Shown here piece by piece: positions 34,967 through 44,802 of a stretch of 64,000 nt of DNA. The DNA lies in assembly GCF_002310815.1 (NCBI RefSeq), contig NZ_CP011032.1, positions 660,001 to 724,000 on the forward strand, given 5' to 3'. A program made the position numbers and the translations under genes. How positions within the stretch are numbered: position 1 is the first letter of the stretch; the number at the start of each line of letters is the position of its first letter. Source of the stretch: Pseudoalteromonas tunicata (GTDB taxonomy: Bacteria > Pseudomonadota > Gammaproteobacteria > Enterobacterales > Alteromonadaceae). Under the pieces are notes generated by a model, which did no database searches, was not told the origin of the DNA, and worked only from the letters and a program-made list of their open reading frames with translations.

Positions 34967-35243
34967 GAAAAAAATTACATTAGAAACACAGTTTGGCGAC
35001 ATTACATTTAACGTCAATGGCGCTGATTACAACAAATACATCAACTCGACTCAGCCTAACAACAAGGTGCAGCCGGCAACTAATTTTTTATTAAACACAG
35101 TAGTTGAAGCCGACGCTAAAAAGCTCAAAGAGCTGGTACAGCAACCGGGTGCCGCATTGTTTTTAGTGGGTGCCATTGTTGAAGAGTATCAGCCAGAGTT
35201 TAACTTCACAGTAAAAAAATCGAAAGCCGAGCCAAGCAAATAG
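34956..35243 (+). CDS. Tail assembly chaperone, short form
   Basis: 95 residues from ATG 34956 (upstream AGAGAG; a TTG two codons earlier is less likely). MAFEKKITLETQFGDITFNVNG is a typical small tail-assembly chaperone start. The gene ends at 35243 unless ribosomes slip on A_AAA_AAA at 35213-35219, which yields a longer product. Both forms normally coat the tape-measure protein during tail assembly. Confidence 0.82.
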   Translation: MAFEKKITLETQFGDITFNVNGADYNKYINSTQPNNKVQPATNFLLNTVVEADAKKLKELVQQPGAALFLVGAIVEEYQPEFNFTVKKSKAEPSK

Positions 35244-35410
35244 GCAAAAGCAGGTTTGATCAGTTGATGGCATACCACGCTAAATATTTTGGTGATATGC
35301 CATCAACTGACGAGAGCTTGGCACAGGCGCTTTACCTTGAAACAGCACAGCAAGAAAACTTTGAAACCGCCGTAAATAACGGCATTTGCACAGCATTAGG
35401 CGGCGAGTAA
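34956..35410 (+). CDS. Tail assembly chaperone, -1 frameshift form
   Basis: Slippery heptamer A_AAA_AAA (35213-35219) is in the zero frame (GTA AAA AAA). A -1 shift enters an open frame ATC GAA AGC ... that continues 63 codons to TAA at 35408-35410, just before the tape-measure ATG at 35415. The fused protein would be about 151 residues. This is the P2 E/E' and lambda G/GT arrangement. The extension has no own ribosome-binding site. Confidence 0.85.
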
Positions 35411-35414
35411 TTAA

Positions 35415-37925
35415 ATGGCGACACTTAGCAAGTTAGACAAGCTTACTTATTCAATTGGCATCATTGACAAAGTCACTGGGCCAGTGAATAAAGTGATGGC
35501 TAAAATTAACCAGCTGAGTCAGCAAGCCGCTGCCGCGCAAGATCAAATGATGCGCGGCGCAGCAACAGCCGTCGGAGGTGGTTATGCCCTTGCTCAATCG
35601 CTTGCACCCGCAATTGATCACGTAGCCGCGTTAGGCGAAGTACAATCACTGGGCGTTGCAGCCGATGCCCTGCAACAACTATCTAAAACATCCTACGAAT
35701 TTGGCTTTCGTTTTGGTGGTAACTCTGCTGAATTTGTACGCAGTGCTTACGATATACAATCAGCGATTGCAGGATTAAATGGCGATGAGCTATCCGAGTT
35801 TACTAAAACATCAAACATATTAGCTGTAGCGACTAAAGCCGATGCGGCCACCATCACCAGTTATATGGGCACCATGTATGGCATCTTTGAAGAAACAGCC
35901 AACAAAATGGGCAAAGCGAATTGGGTAAACCAAATAGCAGGGCAAACCGCCACCGCCGTACAGCTTTACAAAACCACCGGTGCAGAAATGCAAGCCGCGT
36001 TTTCCAACCTTGGGGCGACTGCTACAAATCTTGGTTTAAGCTCGGCTCAACAATTTGCCTTAGTTGGTGAGCTGCAACTCGTTGCTAAATCAGGATCAGT
36101 AGCTGGCACACAAGCGGAATCATTCTTACAAGGGATTGGTAAAGCACAAGAAGCATTAGGCATAAAATTAACCGCTGATAACGGCGACATGCTCGCTATT
36201 GATGAGGTACTAGGGCGCATTAATAACCGCTTATCATCATTGGGTTCTGTTGCGCGTAGCGATGTGCTTACCCAAATATTTGGTAAACAAGGTGCAAAAG
36301 CAATTAATGTACTCAGCACTAAAGTAGACAAATTAAAAAACGGCATCACCGTTTTTGAGAACGTGCAAGATAAATCCAAAGCCTTGGAAATGGCAAACAT
36401 CATAGCCAGCCCGTGGGATCGTCTAGGCGGTTCATTTAATGCAGCGGCCACGGCAATGGGGAGTCGTTTATTACCTGTTGTCGAGCCGTTTGTTGAATTA
36501 CTCGCTGCAGGCTTTGCTTATATCGTTTCATTAACAGAGCGATTCCCTATTTTGTCTAGCGTGATTGCGACGCTCGTAGTTGGCATCGTCGCACTAATCA
36601 GCGTTTATGGCATTGTAATGTTCACTATGGGCCTATTCAAAATGGCGCTTGTATCAAGTGCGGCACTTACAAGTAGCCTCACAATTTTAACCAAGCTTTG
36701 GCAAGCCGCATTATTTGCTTTGCGCGTATTTGGCTTTTTAGCACTCATTGCCACCATGGGCGTTGCGGCCATTGCCTTTGGTACGTTTAAAGCGGTCGTG
36801 TTGGCATGCCAAGCAGCAGCATGGTTATTCAACGCAGCACTTTGGGCCAATCCTGTTACGTGGATTGTGGCGGGTATTTTAGCGCTGGTTGCAGCCGTTG
36901 CCGCACTTATTTATTACTGGTCTGATTTAATCGCCGCATTTAGCGAAACAGCGTGGGGCAAAGTCTTATTTGGTATTTTTGATGGCATTAAAGCCGCCTT
37001 TGCTGGCGTGATTGATGGCGTAAAATGGGTATTAGAGGCACTCGGTTTAATCGACAGCAAAGAAGTTGATTTAAAAACCAATGTGATCCCGCCAAACGTT
37101 GACGAGCTAAGCCAAACCAGCGCCAGCAAACACAGCAATTTTGTAATGCAAAACGCGGGGCAATCATTTAGCCAAGACTATGGCCAAGCGATTGTGAGCA
37201 AAGCAACCAATCAAGTACCAAGCAACATAGTTAATCTTAACAATGGCGCAGCAAACAGCGCTGTGTATCAGCAAAGCGATGTGATCAAAAACGTGTCGCC
37301 AGCGTATGCCAACGCAGTAAATACCAGCGCAGTAAATAACAGTGCACCGAACTTTACTAATCAATCAGCCGTTAATCAGTTAGTTAGCCAGCCAGTTACA
37401 CGCACAGCAGTAAATACCAACGCACCGAACTTTACTAATCAATCAGCGGTTTATCAGTTGGTTAACTCGAAAAACACAGCGTTAAATAGCGCAACATTAA
37501 ACACCACTGCAGTTAATGCCCGCACAGCAAACAGCGCTGTGTATCAGCAAAGCGATGTGATCAAAAACGTGTCGCCAGCGTATGCCAACGCAGTAAATAC
37601 CAGCGCACCGAACTTTACTAATCAATCAGCGGTTTATCAGCAAAGCGATGTGATCAACGCATTAAGTGGCGGCAATAACGCCAATTTATTAAATGCCAAC
37701 GCAGTGAGTAACGTGCTCACACTGCAATCAAAAAACAACGAAAGCAGCGAAAACACCTACAAACCCACTGTTAAAAAATCAGCGGTATTGCAGCAGTTCG
37801 CCAGCAACAGCAGCAACAGCAACGCAACCAACGACAACAGCAAGCGCGTATTTATCGACAAGTTAACGCTTAAATCTGACGACGTAGCCCGCGACTTTGA
37901 AAGCCTCATGGAGTTAGCAGGATGA
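35415..37925 (+). CDS. Tail tape-measure protein
   Basis: 836 residues. The N-terminal ~350 residues are the phage tail tape-measure family domain (PAIDHVAALGEVQSLGVAADALQQLS, GAEMQAAFSNLGATATNLGLS). The middle has four hydrophobic helices (~375-500) that enter the host membrane. The C-terminal ~270 residues are a low-complexity Asn/Ser/Ala repeat region. Its length sets tail length. Follows the chaperone directly, as usual. Confidence 0.92.
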   Translation: MATLSKLDKLTYSIGIIDKVTGPVNKVMAKINQLSQQAAAAQDQMMRGAATAVGGGYALAQSLAPAIDHVAALGEVQSLGVAADALQQLSKTSYEFGFRFGGNSAEFVRSAYDIQSAIAGLNGDELSEFTKTSNILAVATKADAATITSYMGTMYGIFEETANKMGKANWVNQIAGQTATAVQLYKTTGAEMQAAFSNLGATATNLGLSSAQQFALVGELQLVAKSGSVAGTQAESFLQGIGKAQEALGIKLTADNGDMLAIDEVLGRINNRLSSLGSVARSDVLTQIFGKQGAKAINVLSTKVDKLKNGITVFENVQDKSKALEMANIIASPWDRLGGSFNAAATAMGSRLLPVVEPFVELLAAGFAYIVSLTERFPILSSVIATLVVGIVALISVYGIVMFTMGLFKMALVSSAALTSSLTILTKLWQAALFALRVFGFLALIATMGVAAIAFGTFKAVVLACQAAAWLFNAALWANPVTWIVAGILALVAAVAALIYYWSDLIAAFSETAWGKVLFGIFDGIKAAFAGVIDGVKWVLEALGLIDSKEVDLKTNVIPPNVDELSQTSASKHSNFVMQNAGQSFSQDYGQAIVSKATNQVPSNIVNLNNGAANSAVYQQSDVIKNVSPAYANAVNTSAVNNSAPNFTNQSAVNQLVSQPVTRTAVNTNAPNFTNQSAVYQLVNSKNTALNSATLNTTAVNARTANSAVYQQSDVIKNVSPAYANAVNTSAPNFTNQSAVYQQSDVINALSGGNNANLLNANAVSNVLTLQSKNNESSENTYKPTVKKSAVLQQFASNSSNSNATNDNSKRVFIDKLTLKSDDVARDFESLMELAG
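37249..37331 (+). repeat. Direct repeat 1 in tape-measure gene
   Basis: 83 bases identical to 37525-37607. The units are 276 bases (92 codons) apart, so both are read in the same frame. They encode NSAVYQQSDVIKNVSPAYAN and following residues. Confidence 0.95.
37525..37607 (+). repeat. Direct repeat 2 in tape-measure gene
   Basis: Second copy of the 83-base repeat. The following APNFTNQSAV unit also recurs three times between 37337 and 37640. Unequal exchange between copies would shorten or lengthen the tape-measure protein by 92 residues. Confidence 0.95.
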
Positions 37926-38227
37926 TACACATTGATTTAAACATCATCGATGGCGACTTAAATTTTGATGCCATGTTACAGCCAGCAACATTAAGCGGGC
38001 GCGATGTAATTAACCAAGATATAAAGCACCGAATTTTAGAAAGCGGCCTATTGCCGCAATTGGTGGGCCTACGCAATAAAAACTATATCAGCAAAATTTT
38101 AACCGAAATCGAATTAGTAGTAGAGCAAGACGAACGCCTAGTACCGGGCACAATTAACGTGGTGCTTAAACAAAATGGACAAATTAACGTAACAGCTAAA
38201 ACAAAACAGTACGGGGTAACAGCGTGA
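37922..38227 (+). CDS. Baseplate protein, DUF2590/gp25-like
   Basis: 101 residues. The layout (MIHIDLNIIDGDLNFD, then ISKILTEIELVVEQDERLVPGTINV) matches DUF2590 of K139-type phages, the position held by gpW/gp25 lysozyme-like wedge proteins in P2. Overlaps both neighbouring genes by four bases. Confidence 0.75.
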   Translation: MIHIDLNIIDGDLNFDAMLQPATLSGRDVINQDIKHRILESGLLPQLVGLRNKNYISKILTEIELVVEQDERLVPGTINVVLKQNGQINVTAKTKQYGVTA

Positions 38228-39378
38228 GCGACTTAAAACAACAGTTTATTGCCGAATTAAAAAACGCAAACTTGCCCGTAACCGTGGCCGACTTCACCGC
38301 GCAGTTTGAGCAAAAACTAAAAGAGAGCGGCTTTGCAGTTAACAACCAAAGCGGTTTTAGCCCGTTTTGGCGTTTGCAAACCGCACTGGTTGCAGAGCCC
38401 GCAGCAAGTTTAGTTGAATCATTGGTCAGCAAGGTTATGCCAAACACATTTGTCTTGTTAGCCGATAAAAACTGGTTAGAGCAACACGGCCAATCGCGCA
38501 ACGTCGAGCGCCTAGCGTCAGTAAAGGCCCGTGGCCAGTTGCATTTTACCCGCGCCGATGCACAAACAAAGTTAGTTATTCCAACAGGCACATTAATCGA
38601 AAGCCTGCCCATCAACGGCCAAGTGTATCAATTAGCACTCGATACCCCATGCACCTTTGAAGTGGGCCAACTTGCGGCAGTTGCCACAGCCACCGCCAGC
38701 AATGCAGGCCATGCGTATAATTTAAGTGCCGGTTATTACGTGCGAATAATGGACGAGTACGAGGGCGTGCACGTCACCAACCAACAAAGTTGGCTTATCA
38801 CCGCAGGCCAAGACGTCGAAACAGACGAAAACTACCGCCAGCGCATACGCGATGCGTTCGCCAATCAAGGCAGTTATCACATGGATGCAGTGTACCGCAA
38901 CATCATAGCCACCGCAGGCGGGATCCCAAGTGACAATATCATTTTTGAAAAAGGCGGCCCGCGTGGCCCAGGCACAGCCAATGCGTATGTGTATTTAAGC
39001 GTGGGCGATATTAGCCCCGCTATTATCAACCGCATTAATGATCACTTATCCGAAGGTAATCACGGTTTAGCCGATGACTTAAAAGTGTTTGCAATCCCTA
39101 AGCAACCGCTCACGCTCACCGTTACCATTAAGCAAAAGCCCAACACTGCAAGCATTGCCGCCGATGTTACCGAGTTTGTGCGCTCAGCATTTCGCGAAAA
39201 CGACGCATACCCAAACGTTAACCGTGTTACACCCATGAGCGACTTTAGTTTTAGTTTGTTAAACGCCGAGTTACACCAGCAATTTAACCAATTGCACAGC
39301 GTGACATTTAATTTAAACAACATACAAACAGGCTTTTGGCTACCAACGTTAAACGGATTAGAGGTGCGCCATGGATAA
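38224..39378 (+). CDS. Baseplate assembly protein J (gpJ-like)
   Basis: 384 residues of the Baseplate_J family: a central domain with GTLIESLPINGQVYQLALDT and a conserved ITAGQDVETDENYRQRIRDAFANQG. Forms the baseplate wedge with gpI and the gp25-like protein. GTG start overlapping the previous stop. Confidence 0.9.
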   Translation: MSDLKQQFIAELKNANLPVTVADFTAQFEQKLKESGFAVNNQSGFSPFWRLQTALVAEPAASLVESLVSKVMPNTFVLLADKNWLEQHGQSRNVERLASVKARGQLHFTRADAQTKLVIPTGTLIESLPINGQVYQLALDTPCTFEVGQLAAVATATASNAGHAYNLSAGYYVRIMDEYEGVHVTNQQSWLITAGQDVETDENYRQRIRDAFANQGSYHMDAVYRNIIATAGGIPSDNIIFEKGGPRGPGTANAYVYLSVGDISPAIINRINDHLSEGNHGLADDLKVFAIPKQPLTLTVTIKQKPNTASIAADVTEFVRSAFRENDAYPNVNRVTPMSDFSFSLLNAELHQQFNQLHSVTFNLNNIQTGFWLPTLNGLEVRHG

Positions 39379-39886
39379 CAACATTCAACTGCCAACGTGG
39401 TTACAAGAGCAAGACGTTTCAACGCTCGCAGCCCTTGCGACCGACTATTGGCGCCAAGTCGAAACCCAGCTTACGTGGTGGTTACAGCAACAGCACAGCG
39501 AAACCGCAAGCGAAGCAATTTTAAATTTGCTCGCATGGGAGCGCGGCATAAACCGCATACCAGGCGAATCATTAGACATGTTTGGCAAGCGCGTGCAACT
39601 GGCCCACATCAACGCGATTGACGCAGGCAGTAAACAAGGGCTAGAGCGCATTTTTAAACGGCTTGGTTTTGGTGTGGTGGTCAACGAACGCTTACCCGAA
39701 TTCGATTGGGATCAGCTACAGCTTGCAATCAGCGAGGCCGACTTTGCCGAGTATCAGCCGTTCATTATGGAAATTATCGAAAACTACGGGCGCACATGCC
39801 GTCGTTATGTTTTAAACGCATCAAGCAATACCACCACCGTTGAAGCCGTTGGTTTGGTTGATTTTAAAAAAGAGGTGGCGAAGTGA
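39371..39886 (+). CDS. Tail protein I (gpI-like)
   Basis: 171 residues. LPTWLQEQDVSTLAALATDYWRQVETQ and LNLLAWERGINRIPGESLDMFGKRVQLAH fit P2 gpI, the small wedge partner of gpJ. The start overlaps gpJ and the end overlaps the fibre gene. Confidence 0.82.
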   Translation: MDNNIQLPTWLQEQDVSTLAALATDYWRQVETQLTWWLQQQHSETASEAILNLLAWERGINRIPGESLDMFGKRVQLAHINAIDAGSKQGLERIFKRLGFGVVVNERLPEFDWDQLQLAISEADFAEYQPFIMEIIENYGRTCRRYVLNASSNTTTVEAVGLVDFKKEVAK

Positions 39887-42800
39887 GTCAATTAAAAATA
39901 ACAAATGCAGGTATTGCGTACAAAGATGCAATTTTTGCAGGGCTTGAAACAACTAATATTACTCACATGTTTTTTGCCAACGTGCCAGGCATTAACGAAA
40001 ATACACCCATTGATCCTAATGCGCTCATACCGCACCAGCACGTTGTGCACACGCAAAAAATTGAACGTGTCAGCGCAGTAGAGCAAGACGCCGTGGTTAT
40101 TTCAGCCGTACTTGATTACCAAATCGGCAACTTTGATTTTAACTGGTTCGGTGCAGTAGCAACCCGCGCCAATGGCACCCGCGTATTAGTCGCCATTGTG
40201 CACACTAAAAAGCAAACAAAAACCCGCACCAACGGGCCAAACGTTGGCGACTACGTGGTTAAATCAATCATGTGGCGCGCCCAAGGCATTGCCGACAGCC
40301 TAAACGTATCGTTAAAAACCTTGCCGTGGCAAGTCGATGCCGACGTCTTTGAAACTAAAGCAAACGTCAAAAAAATAAGCGACTTAATTAAAGATGAACC
40401 AACACCAGCGCACGTACCGCAAGCGCAAAGCAATGGCGAAATCTCCGAAGGATGGATCAACATTGAGCGCCACTTAACGCGCCTTGCAACAAGCTTATCA
40501 AGCCTGCAATTAGACAAGCTCAACAAAACGCAAAGCATGAGCTTGCTAGATAGCAAAATTGCCGAGTTTGAAAAAACCATCAAACCGTTTCAATTATTAA
40601 TCTCAGGCCAAGGGCTTAGCGTTGGCAATGGCCAAACGCCACCCAGCAGCGGCAGCGGTTTATATAACGTCGATAAAACACTGACTAAATTAGCCGCCGA
40701 AGTCGCAGCAATCGACAGCGCACGCGGCACCACCGATCAGCAAGTCACCGGCTTAAGCAATCAGTTAACAACGCTGAATACTGAATTGCGCCAAATGAGC
40801 GAAAGCCTAGTTGACGAGCTAAACGGCCAAACAGCCGAAAAAATTAACGTTATTAATAACCAGCTTGCCGCGCAAAACGAAACCATTGCCAAGTTACCAA
40901 CAAAGGCCATTATTCACGGTGCAGAGTCGGCCGCAAAATCAGCCAGCCAAAACCAACAGCAAGCAGCAAACCACGCAAAAACCGCGCAAGCAGTGGGCCA
41001 GCAAGTATCAAAAATACACGAGCAAACCACGCAAACACAAAGCATGGTGCACATCAAAAGCAAAACCACAACAGTGCAAGCCACCGCATCAGCCGTGCTG
41101 GCCATGGCCGCGAGTTTAGACAAACTCGAAATGGATTTAAGGCAACAGCAAGTAAGCGAGCTTACTAATATAACCGTCGCCGAACGCGAGCAAAGCGCAG
41201 CAATTAAAAGCGAAGTATTGCAACTTAAAAACCAAACACAAAGTTTAGTTAGCCAAGCGCAAACCGCAGCAACCCACGCCAAAAACGTGCAAACCATTAA
41301 ACAGCAAGTGTCAAAAATACATGAGCTAAACATAGCAACCCAAAGCATGGTAGACATTGGCGGCAAAGTGGCCAACGTACAAGCAAGCGCCACCGCAGTA
41401 TTAGCCTTAGCTGCCAATGTAGATAAACTCGAAATTGAACTAAAACAACAACAAGTAAGCGATCTTGCAAGCCAAACAATGGCCGAACGTGAGCAAAGCG
41501 CCGTTATTAACGCCGAGGTAAAACAACTTAAATTATTAGTTGAAGACTTGGTAAGCCAAGCAAACCAAGCCACTGCAGCCACGAAACTTGCACAACAACA
41601 AGCGCAAACCAGCGCACAAAATGCCGTGGCCATTACCACCGGCTATGGCGCAACCATCGAGCCAGAGCAAGCAAAAACACCCATTGCAGACGAAAGCGGC
41701 GAAATTGCCGAAGGGTGGATCAAGCTAGACCGCACATTAACCCGCCTAGCCACAGCATTGGCGGGCCTGCAATTTGACAAGCTCAGCAAAAGCCAAACTT
41801 TAGCAACGTTAGAGCAACGCATAGCCAGTTTAACCAAGCAGGTAGCCGACCTTAGCGAGCAGACACCGCTTGATCATCATGCTATTGATGAATCACTATT
41901 CAGTGGCGAACGTGCCAAAAACAGCAGCCATGCGTTACCCGTGTTTAACATGACCGAACGCGGCTGGCTCAGTGATGCAAGCTACCAAGAAGGAATGGCA
42001 GAGCTAACCCGAATGCTTGGCGGCAGTGGCATAATTGGCACCCGCCAATACCAAGCCGATAGAGGCTACGAAGTAGGCCACCGCGTAGTTGATGCAAGTT
42101 ATGCCTGTTTAAATATTCACAACCACCCCAACTACAAAGCAATGCCAGGCATGGCCGAAATTGCCGCCTGTGTGAATGGCTATTATTTTCGTACCCGCCA
42201 CAACGATTACCAATTAATGCACGCGGTGCAAGGCAAGTATTTAGCCCGCGCCCACAGCGAAACCCCGCAAATGCCAAGTGCAGTAAAAGCCTTAGCAACA
42301 GGGTGCAACATCGATGGCAGCATTGACTTTAACAACACCCAAGCGCAATACATGCGCGACGTAAAAACCCAACATGCACAAGATTGCGTGTGGGAACTGA
42401 GCTATTTAGAGTGCTGGATTGAAACCCTACAAGACGACTTAAACGACCCAACCGACAGTTTTAGGCACTCAAACGATGGTGCAAAACTAAAAGATATTTT
42501 CGACAAGGGCCGCTTTTTAAATTACTCAGGCCATAAAAACCGCCTAGAAAACTTACCCTATCACCCAATGAAAGTGGCGTATGTTAATGATAACGGCGTG
42601 CCGCAATACGGCATTTTACAGTTTAGAATTAGTAGCAAAGCCGTGGCCACGTTAGAGCAACGTATAAACAACAGCGCACCGCGCTTTATTGTCGGCAATG
42701 CAGCAAGCCACTATCATACCCTCGAAATAACCCTAACAGCCGAGCAAGTCACAAGCTTGCAAAATGGATCATTAGCCGAGTTAGTGCTAGAAACAAGCCG

Positions 42801-43779
42801 CGATTTTAACCACTCGCACCAAGTTAAAATCACCTGGAACGGCAGCCTATTTATTGGCGAAGACTTACACCCAAGTCACCAACACCCAATCACGGTTATT
42901 TATGGTAACGCCAGCCAATTGCCATACAACGAGCAAAAAGCCATTGCGGGCACTATCGACAACAGCAACCAATTTAAAATGGTGCGCGATTTACGCAGCC
43001 TAAACAAAAACGCCAACGACCCCGCACGCTTAAGCAGATCACGTATGGCCCGCTTTTTTGTGCCAGATTTAGAACGCCTTTGCGAAATGTTGCCAGGTTT
43101 AGAAGGCGAAGGGGCAGTATTAACCGAAACATACAGCCAATACGGCCTAAACGATCAGTTGCAAAACTGGCAAAGCCAACCATTAAATGCAGCCTATTAC
43201 AACCGCCGTTATCGGTTTAATAATGGTGATGCAAGCGGGCGCGTGGCTGCAAACCGTGGCTTTAACGACCCAACGTTATTTGTTGCAAAAACCACCCACG
43301 CCAACGTAGTGGGCGGCTTTAGCTGGATGATACCGCTAGAGCTCATTTTAAGAACCCCACGCGAAGGGTGGAACCCATACGCCTGCAACGCAGTAACACA
43401 CAGCACATTACGCACCGAAGAAAGCCAAGGCAAAGGCACAAGCCAAGCCAAACCCTTTAGCGGCATTGACGACCGCCATTTTTATTACGGCACACCCAAA
43501 GCATTGTTAACCGAGCAAGTGGGCCCAACAGACCCCGCCGACACAGCAAACACAGCGTGGGTAAATGATGCCACCGGCACACCGCGTTTACTGTTTGGCA
43601 ATGGCATTCGTGTGCACGACGTAGACGGCATGCGCCAGCGTTTTCCTATTTACCCGTTGTTTCAAGATTATTCGCACGAAAGCAACCAAGCGCATTGGGT
43701 GCGCCAAAACCTAAAAGAATTACTTAAAAAATCAGTGGCGGGGCAACTCACCATAACCGACATCGACAATTTACTATAA
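39883..43779 (+). CDS. Long tail fibre protein (DUF3751 N-terminus)
   Basis: 1298 residues. The N-terminal ~155 residues are the phage tail-collar/DUF3751 baseplate-attachment domain (MSQLKITNAGIAYKDAIFAG, FDFNWFGAVA). Residues ~155-660 are coiled coil with nested repeats: EGWINIERHLTRLATSL recurs as EGWIKLDRTLTRLATAL, and two ~105-residue units share KIHE..TQSMV and DKLE.(6)QQQVS. The C-terminal ~630 residues form a large domain likely to bind the host receptor (SHYHTLEITL, DRHFYYGTP). GTG start. Confidence 0.85.
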   Translation: MSQLKITNAGIAYKDAIFAGLETTNITHMFFANVPGINENTPIDPNALIPHQHVVHTQKIERVSAVEQDAVVISAVLDYQIGNFDFNWFGAVATRANGTRVLVAIVHTKKQTKTRTNGPNVGDYVVKSIMWRAQGIADSLNVSLKTLPWQVDADVFETKANVKKISDLIKDEPTPAHVPQAQSNGEISEGWINIERHLTRLATSLSSLQLDKLNKTQSMSLLDSKIAEFEKTIKPFQLLISGQGLSVGNGQTPPSSGSGLYNVDKTLTKLAAEVAAIDSARGTTDQQVTGLSNQLTTLNTELRQMSESLVDELNGQTAEKINVINNQLAAQNETIAKLPTKAIIHGAESAAKSASQNQQQAANHAKTAQAVGQQVSKIHEQTTQTQSMVHIKSKTTTVQATASAVLAMAASLDKLEMDLRQQQVSELTNITVAEREQSAAIKSEVLQLKNQTQSLVSQAQTAATHAKNVQTIKQQVSKIHELNIATQSMVDIGGKVANVQASATAVLALAANVDKLEIELKQQQVSDLASQTMAEREQSAVINAEVKQLKLLVEDLVSQANQATAATKLAQQQAQTSAQNAVAITTGYGATIEPEQAKTPIADESGEIAEGWIKLDRTLTRLATALAGLQFDKLSKSQTLATLEQRIASLTKQVADLSEQTPLDHHAIDESLFSGERAKNSSHALPVFNMTERGWLSDASYQEGMAELTRMLGGSGIIGTRQYQADRGYEVGHRVVDASYACLNIHNHPNYKAMPGMAEIAACVNGYYFRTRHNDYQLMHAVQGKYLARAHSETPQMPSAVKALATGCNIDGSIDFNNTQAQYMRDVKTQHAQDCVWELSYLECWIETLQDDLNDPTDSFRHSNDGAKLKDIFDKGRFLNYSGHKNRLENLPYHPMKVAYVNDNGVPQYGILQFRISSKAVATLEQRINNSAPRFIVGNAASHYHTLEITLTAEQVTSLQNGSLAELVLETSRDFNHSHQVKITWNGSLFIGEDLHPSHQHPITVIYGNASQLPYNEQKAIAGTIDNSNQFKMVRDLRSLNKNANDPARLSRSRMARFFVPDLERLCEMLPGLEGEGAVLTETYSQYGLNDQLQNWQSQPLNAAYYNRRYRFNNGDASGRVAANRGFNDPTLFVAKTTHANVVGGFSWMIPLELILRTPREGWNPYACNAVTHSTLRTEESQGKGTSQAKPFSGIDDRHFYYGTPKALLTEQVGPTDPADTANTAWVNDATGTPRLLFGNGIRVHDVDGMRQRFPIYPLFQDYSHESNQAHWVRQNLKELLKKSVAGQLTITDIDNLL

Positions 43780-43793
43780 GCAGAGGATCAGCA

Positions 43794-44798
43794 ATGACGA
43801 CACTCACACAAGAAGTCAGCAACTTAGTTGCCAGCACCACGCAACTAAGCGATGCAGTACAAGCCGAGCTAGGCAAATGGCAGGGCGAACGCAACGAATC
43901 AAGAGCATTACTACAACAAGCAATTTCATCAGCACCCGATCAAGAAATTAAGCTTTATGTTGATGCTACAGACGGCGACGACACCAACGCAGGTACAACC
44001 GCCGCGCCGCTTAAAACATTAGATAAAGCGCTTTCATTAGTGCGATCAAAAATGGGTGCGCATGTGTTTATATATTTAAAAGGCCATGGCCGCGAATACA
44101 GCATAAACACTAACCATGTAATGAAATGTGAAAAGTTATTGTTACTGCAATGGTATAACGGCCCTGTACCCAATGATGAGTTTTACAGACCAGAGGGCGC
44201 CGCCCGTGATGGTAATAATACAATAAGACTAAAGAGCATTTTACCTATTGTAAAAAATGTGGCGAAAGTTGACCTGCCAGCACAAGAGGATATTTATTAC
44301 CAGCCAGCTTACGGCCTTATGCCTGATGGGTTAAAAGATTTTATTGCATGGCGTATCTGTTTTGATACTCCTTCACTTAATCCAATTGTTGAAAACAATA
44401 ATTTCCAAGGGTTAATAAGCCGCACTGATTTTAACGGTACTTTAAAAGTATCATTAGAGTTTTGCGTATTAGATTTAGGTTCAAGCTTTGCGCGGGTAGC
44501 AACAGGAGCTGGGCAAATTGATTATGAATCTTACCATTGCGACTTTATTTTTGAACGTTTAATGGCGATTAATGCAAGGTCAGAAGGTACAGGAACAATG
44601 ATTGGGTTCGGAGGCGGCAAGCCTATTAGCTTTTATGAAAATGCCAGTTTTTTTAATGGCGATACCATTGAATATAGAAAGCACTTAATTAGCCGATATT
44701 TTTTCAATTCAGACCCCGCAACTCAGCCAATTGGCGTTATTAGTCATTTGAATTTAAGCCGTGCAAGCGTACCAATGCGCACCCTAACAGGAGTTTAA
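43794..44798 (+). CDS. Second tail fibre / spike-like protein
   Basis: 334 residues. A short N-terminal coiled coil (LTQEVSNLVASTTQLSDAVQAELGKWQ) leads into YVDATDGDDTNAGTTAAPLKTLDKAL, the entry motif of right-handed beta-helix domains in fibres and depolymerases. Its position after the long fibre suggests a receptor-binding or fibre-tip role. No catalytic residues identified. Confidence 0.65.
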   Translation: MTTLTQEVSNLVASTTQLSDAVQAELGKWQGERNESRALLQQAISSAPDQEIKLYVDATDGDDTNAGTTAAPLKTLDKALSLVRSKMGAHVFIYLKGHGREYSINTNHVMKCEKLLLLQWYNGPVPNDEFYRPEGAARDGNNTIRLKSILPIVKNVAKVDLPAQEDIYYQPAYGLMPDGLKDFIAWRICFDTPSLNPIVENNNFQGLISRTDFNGTLKVSLEFCVLDLGSSFARVATGAGQIDYESYHCDFIFERLMAINARSEGTGTMIGFGGGKPISFYENASFFNGDTIEYRKHLISRYFFNSDPATQPIGVISHLNLSRASVPMRTLTGV

Positions 44799-44802
44799 AA
44801 AA

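Noticed and set aside
40914..41639. 241-codon Cys-rich leftward frame inside the fibre gene
   Set aside because: Cys/Ala/Leu composition is the antisense of the Gln/Ala/Ser-rich coiled coil; no start signal.
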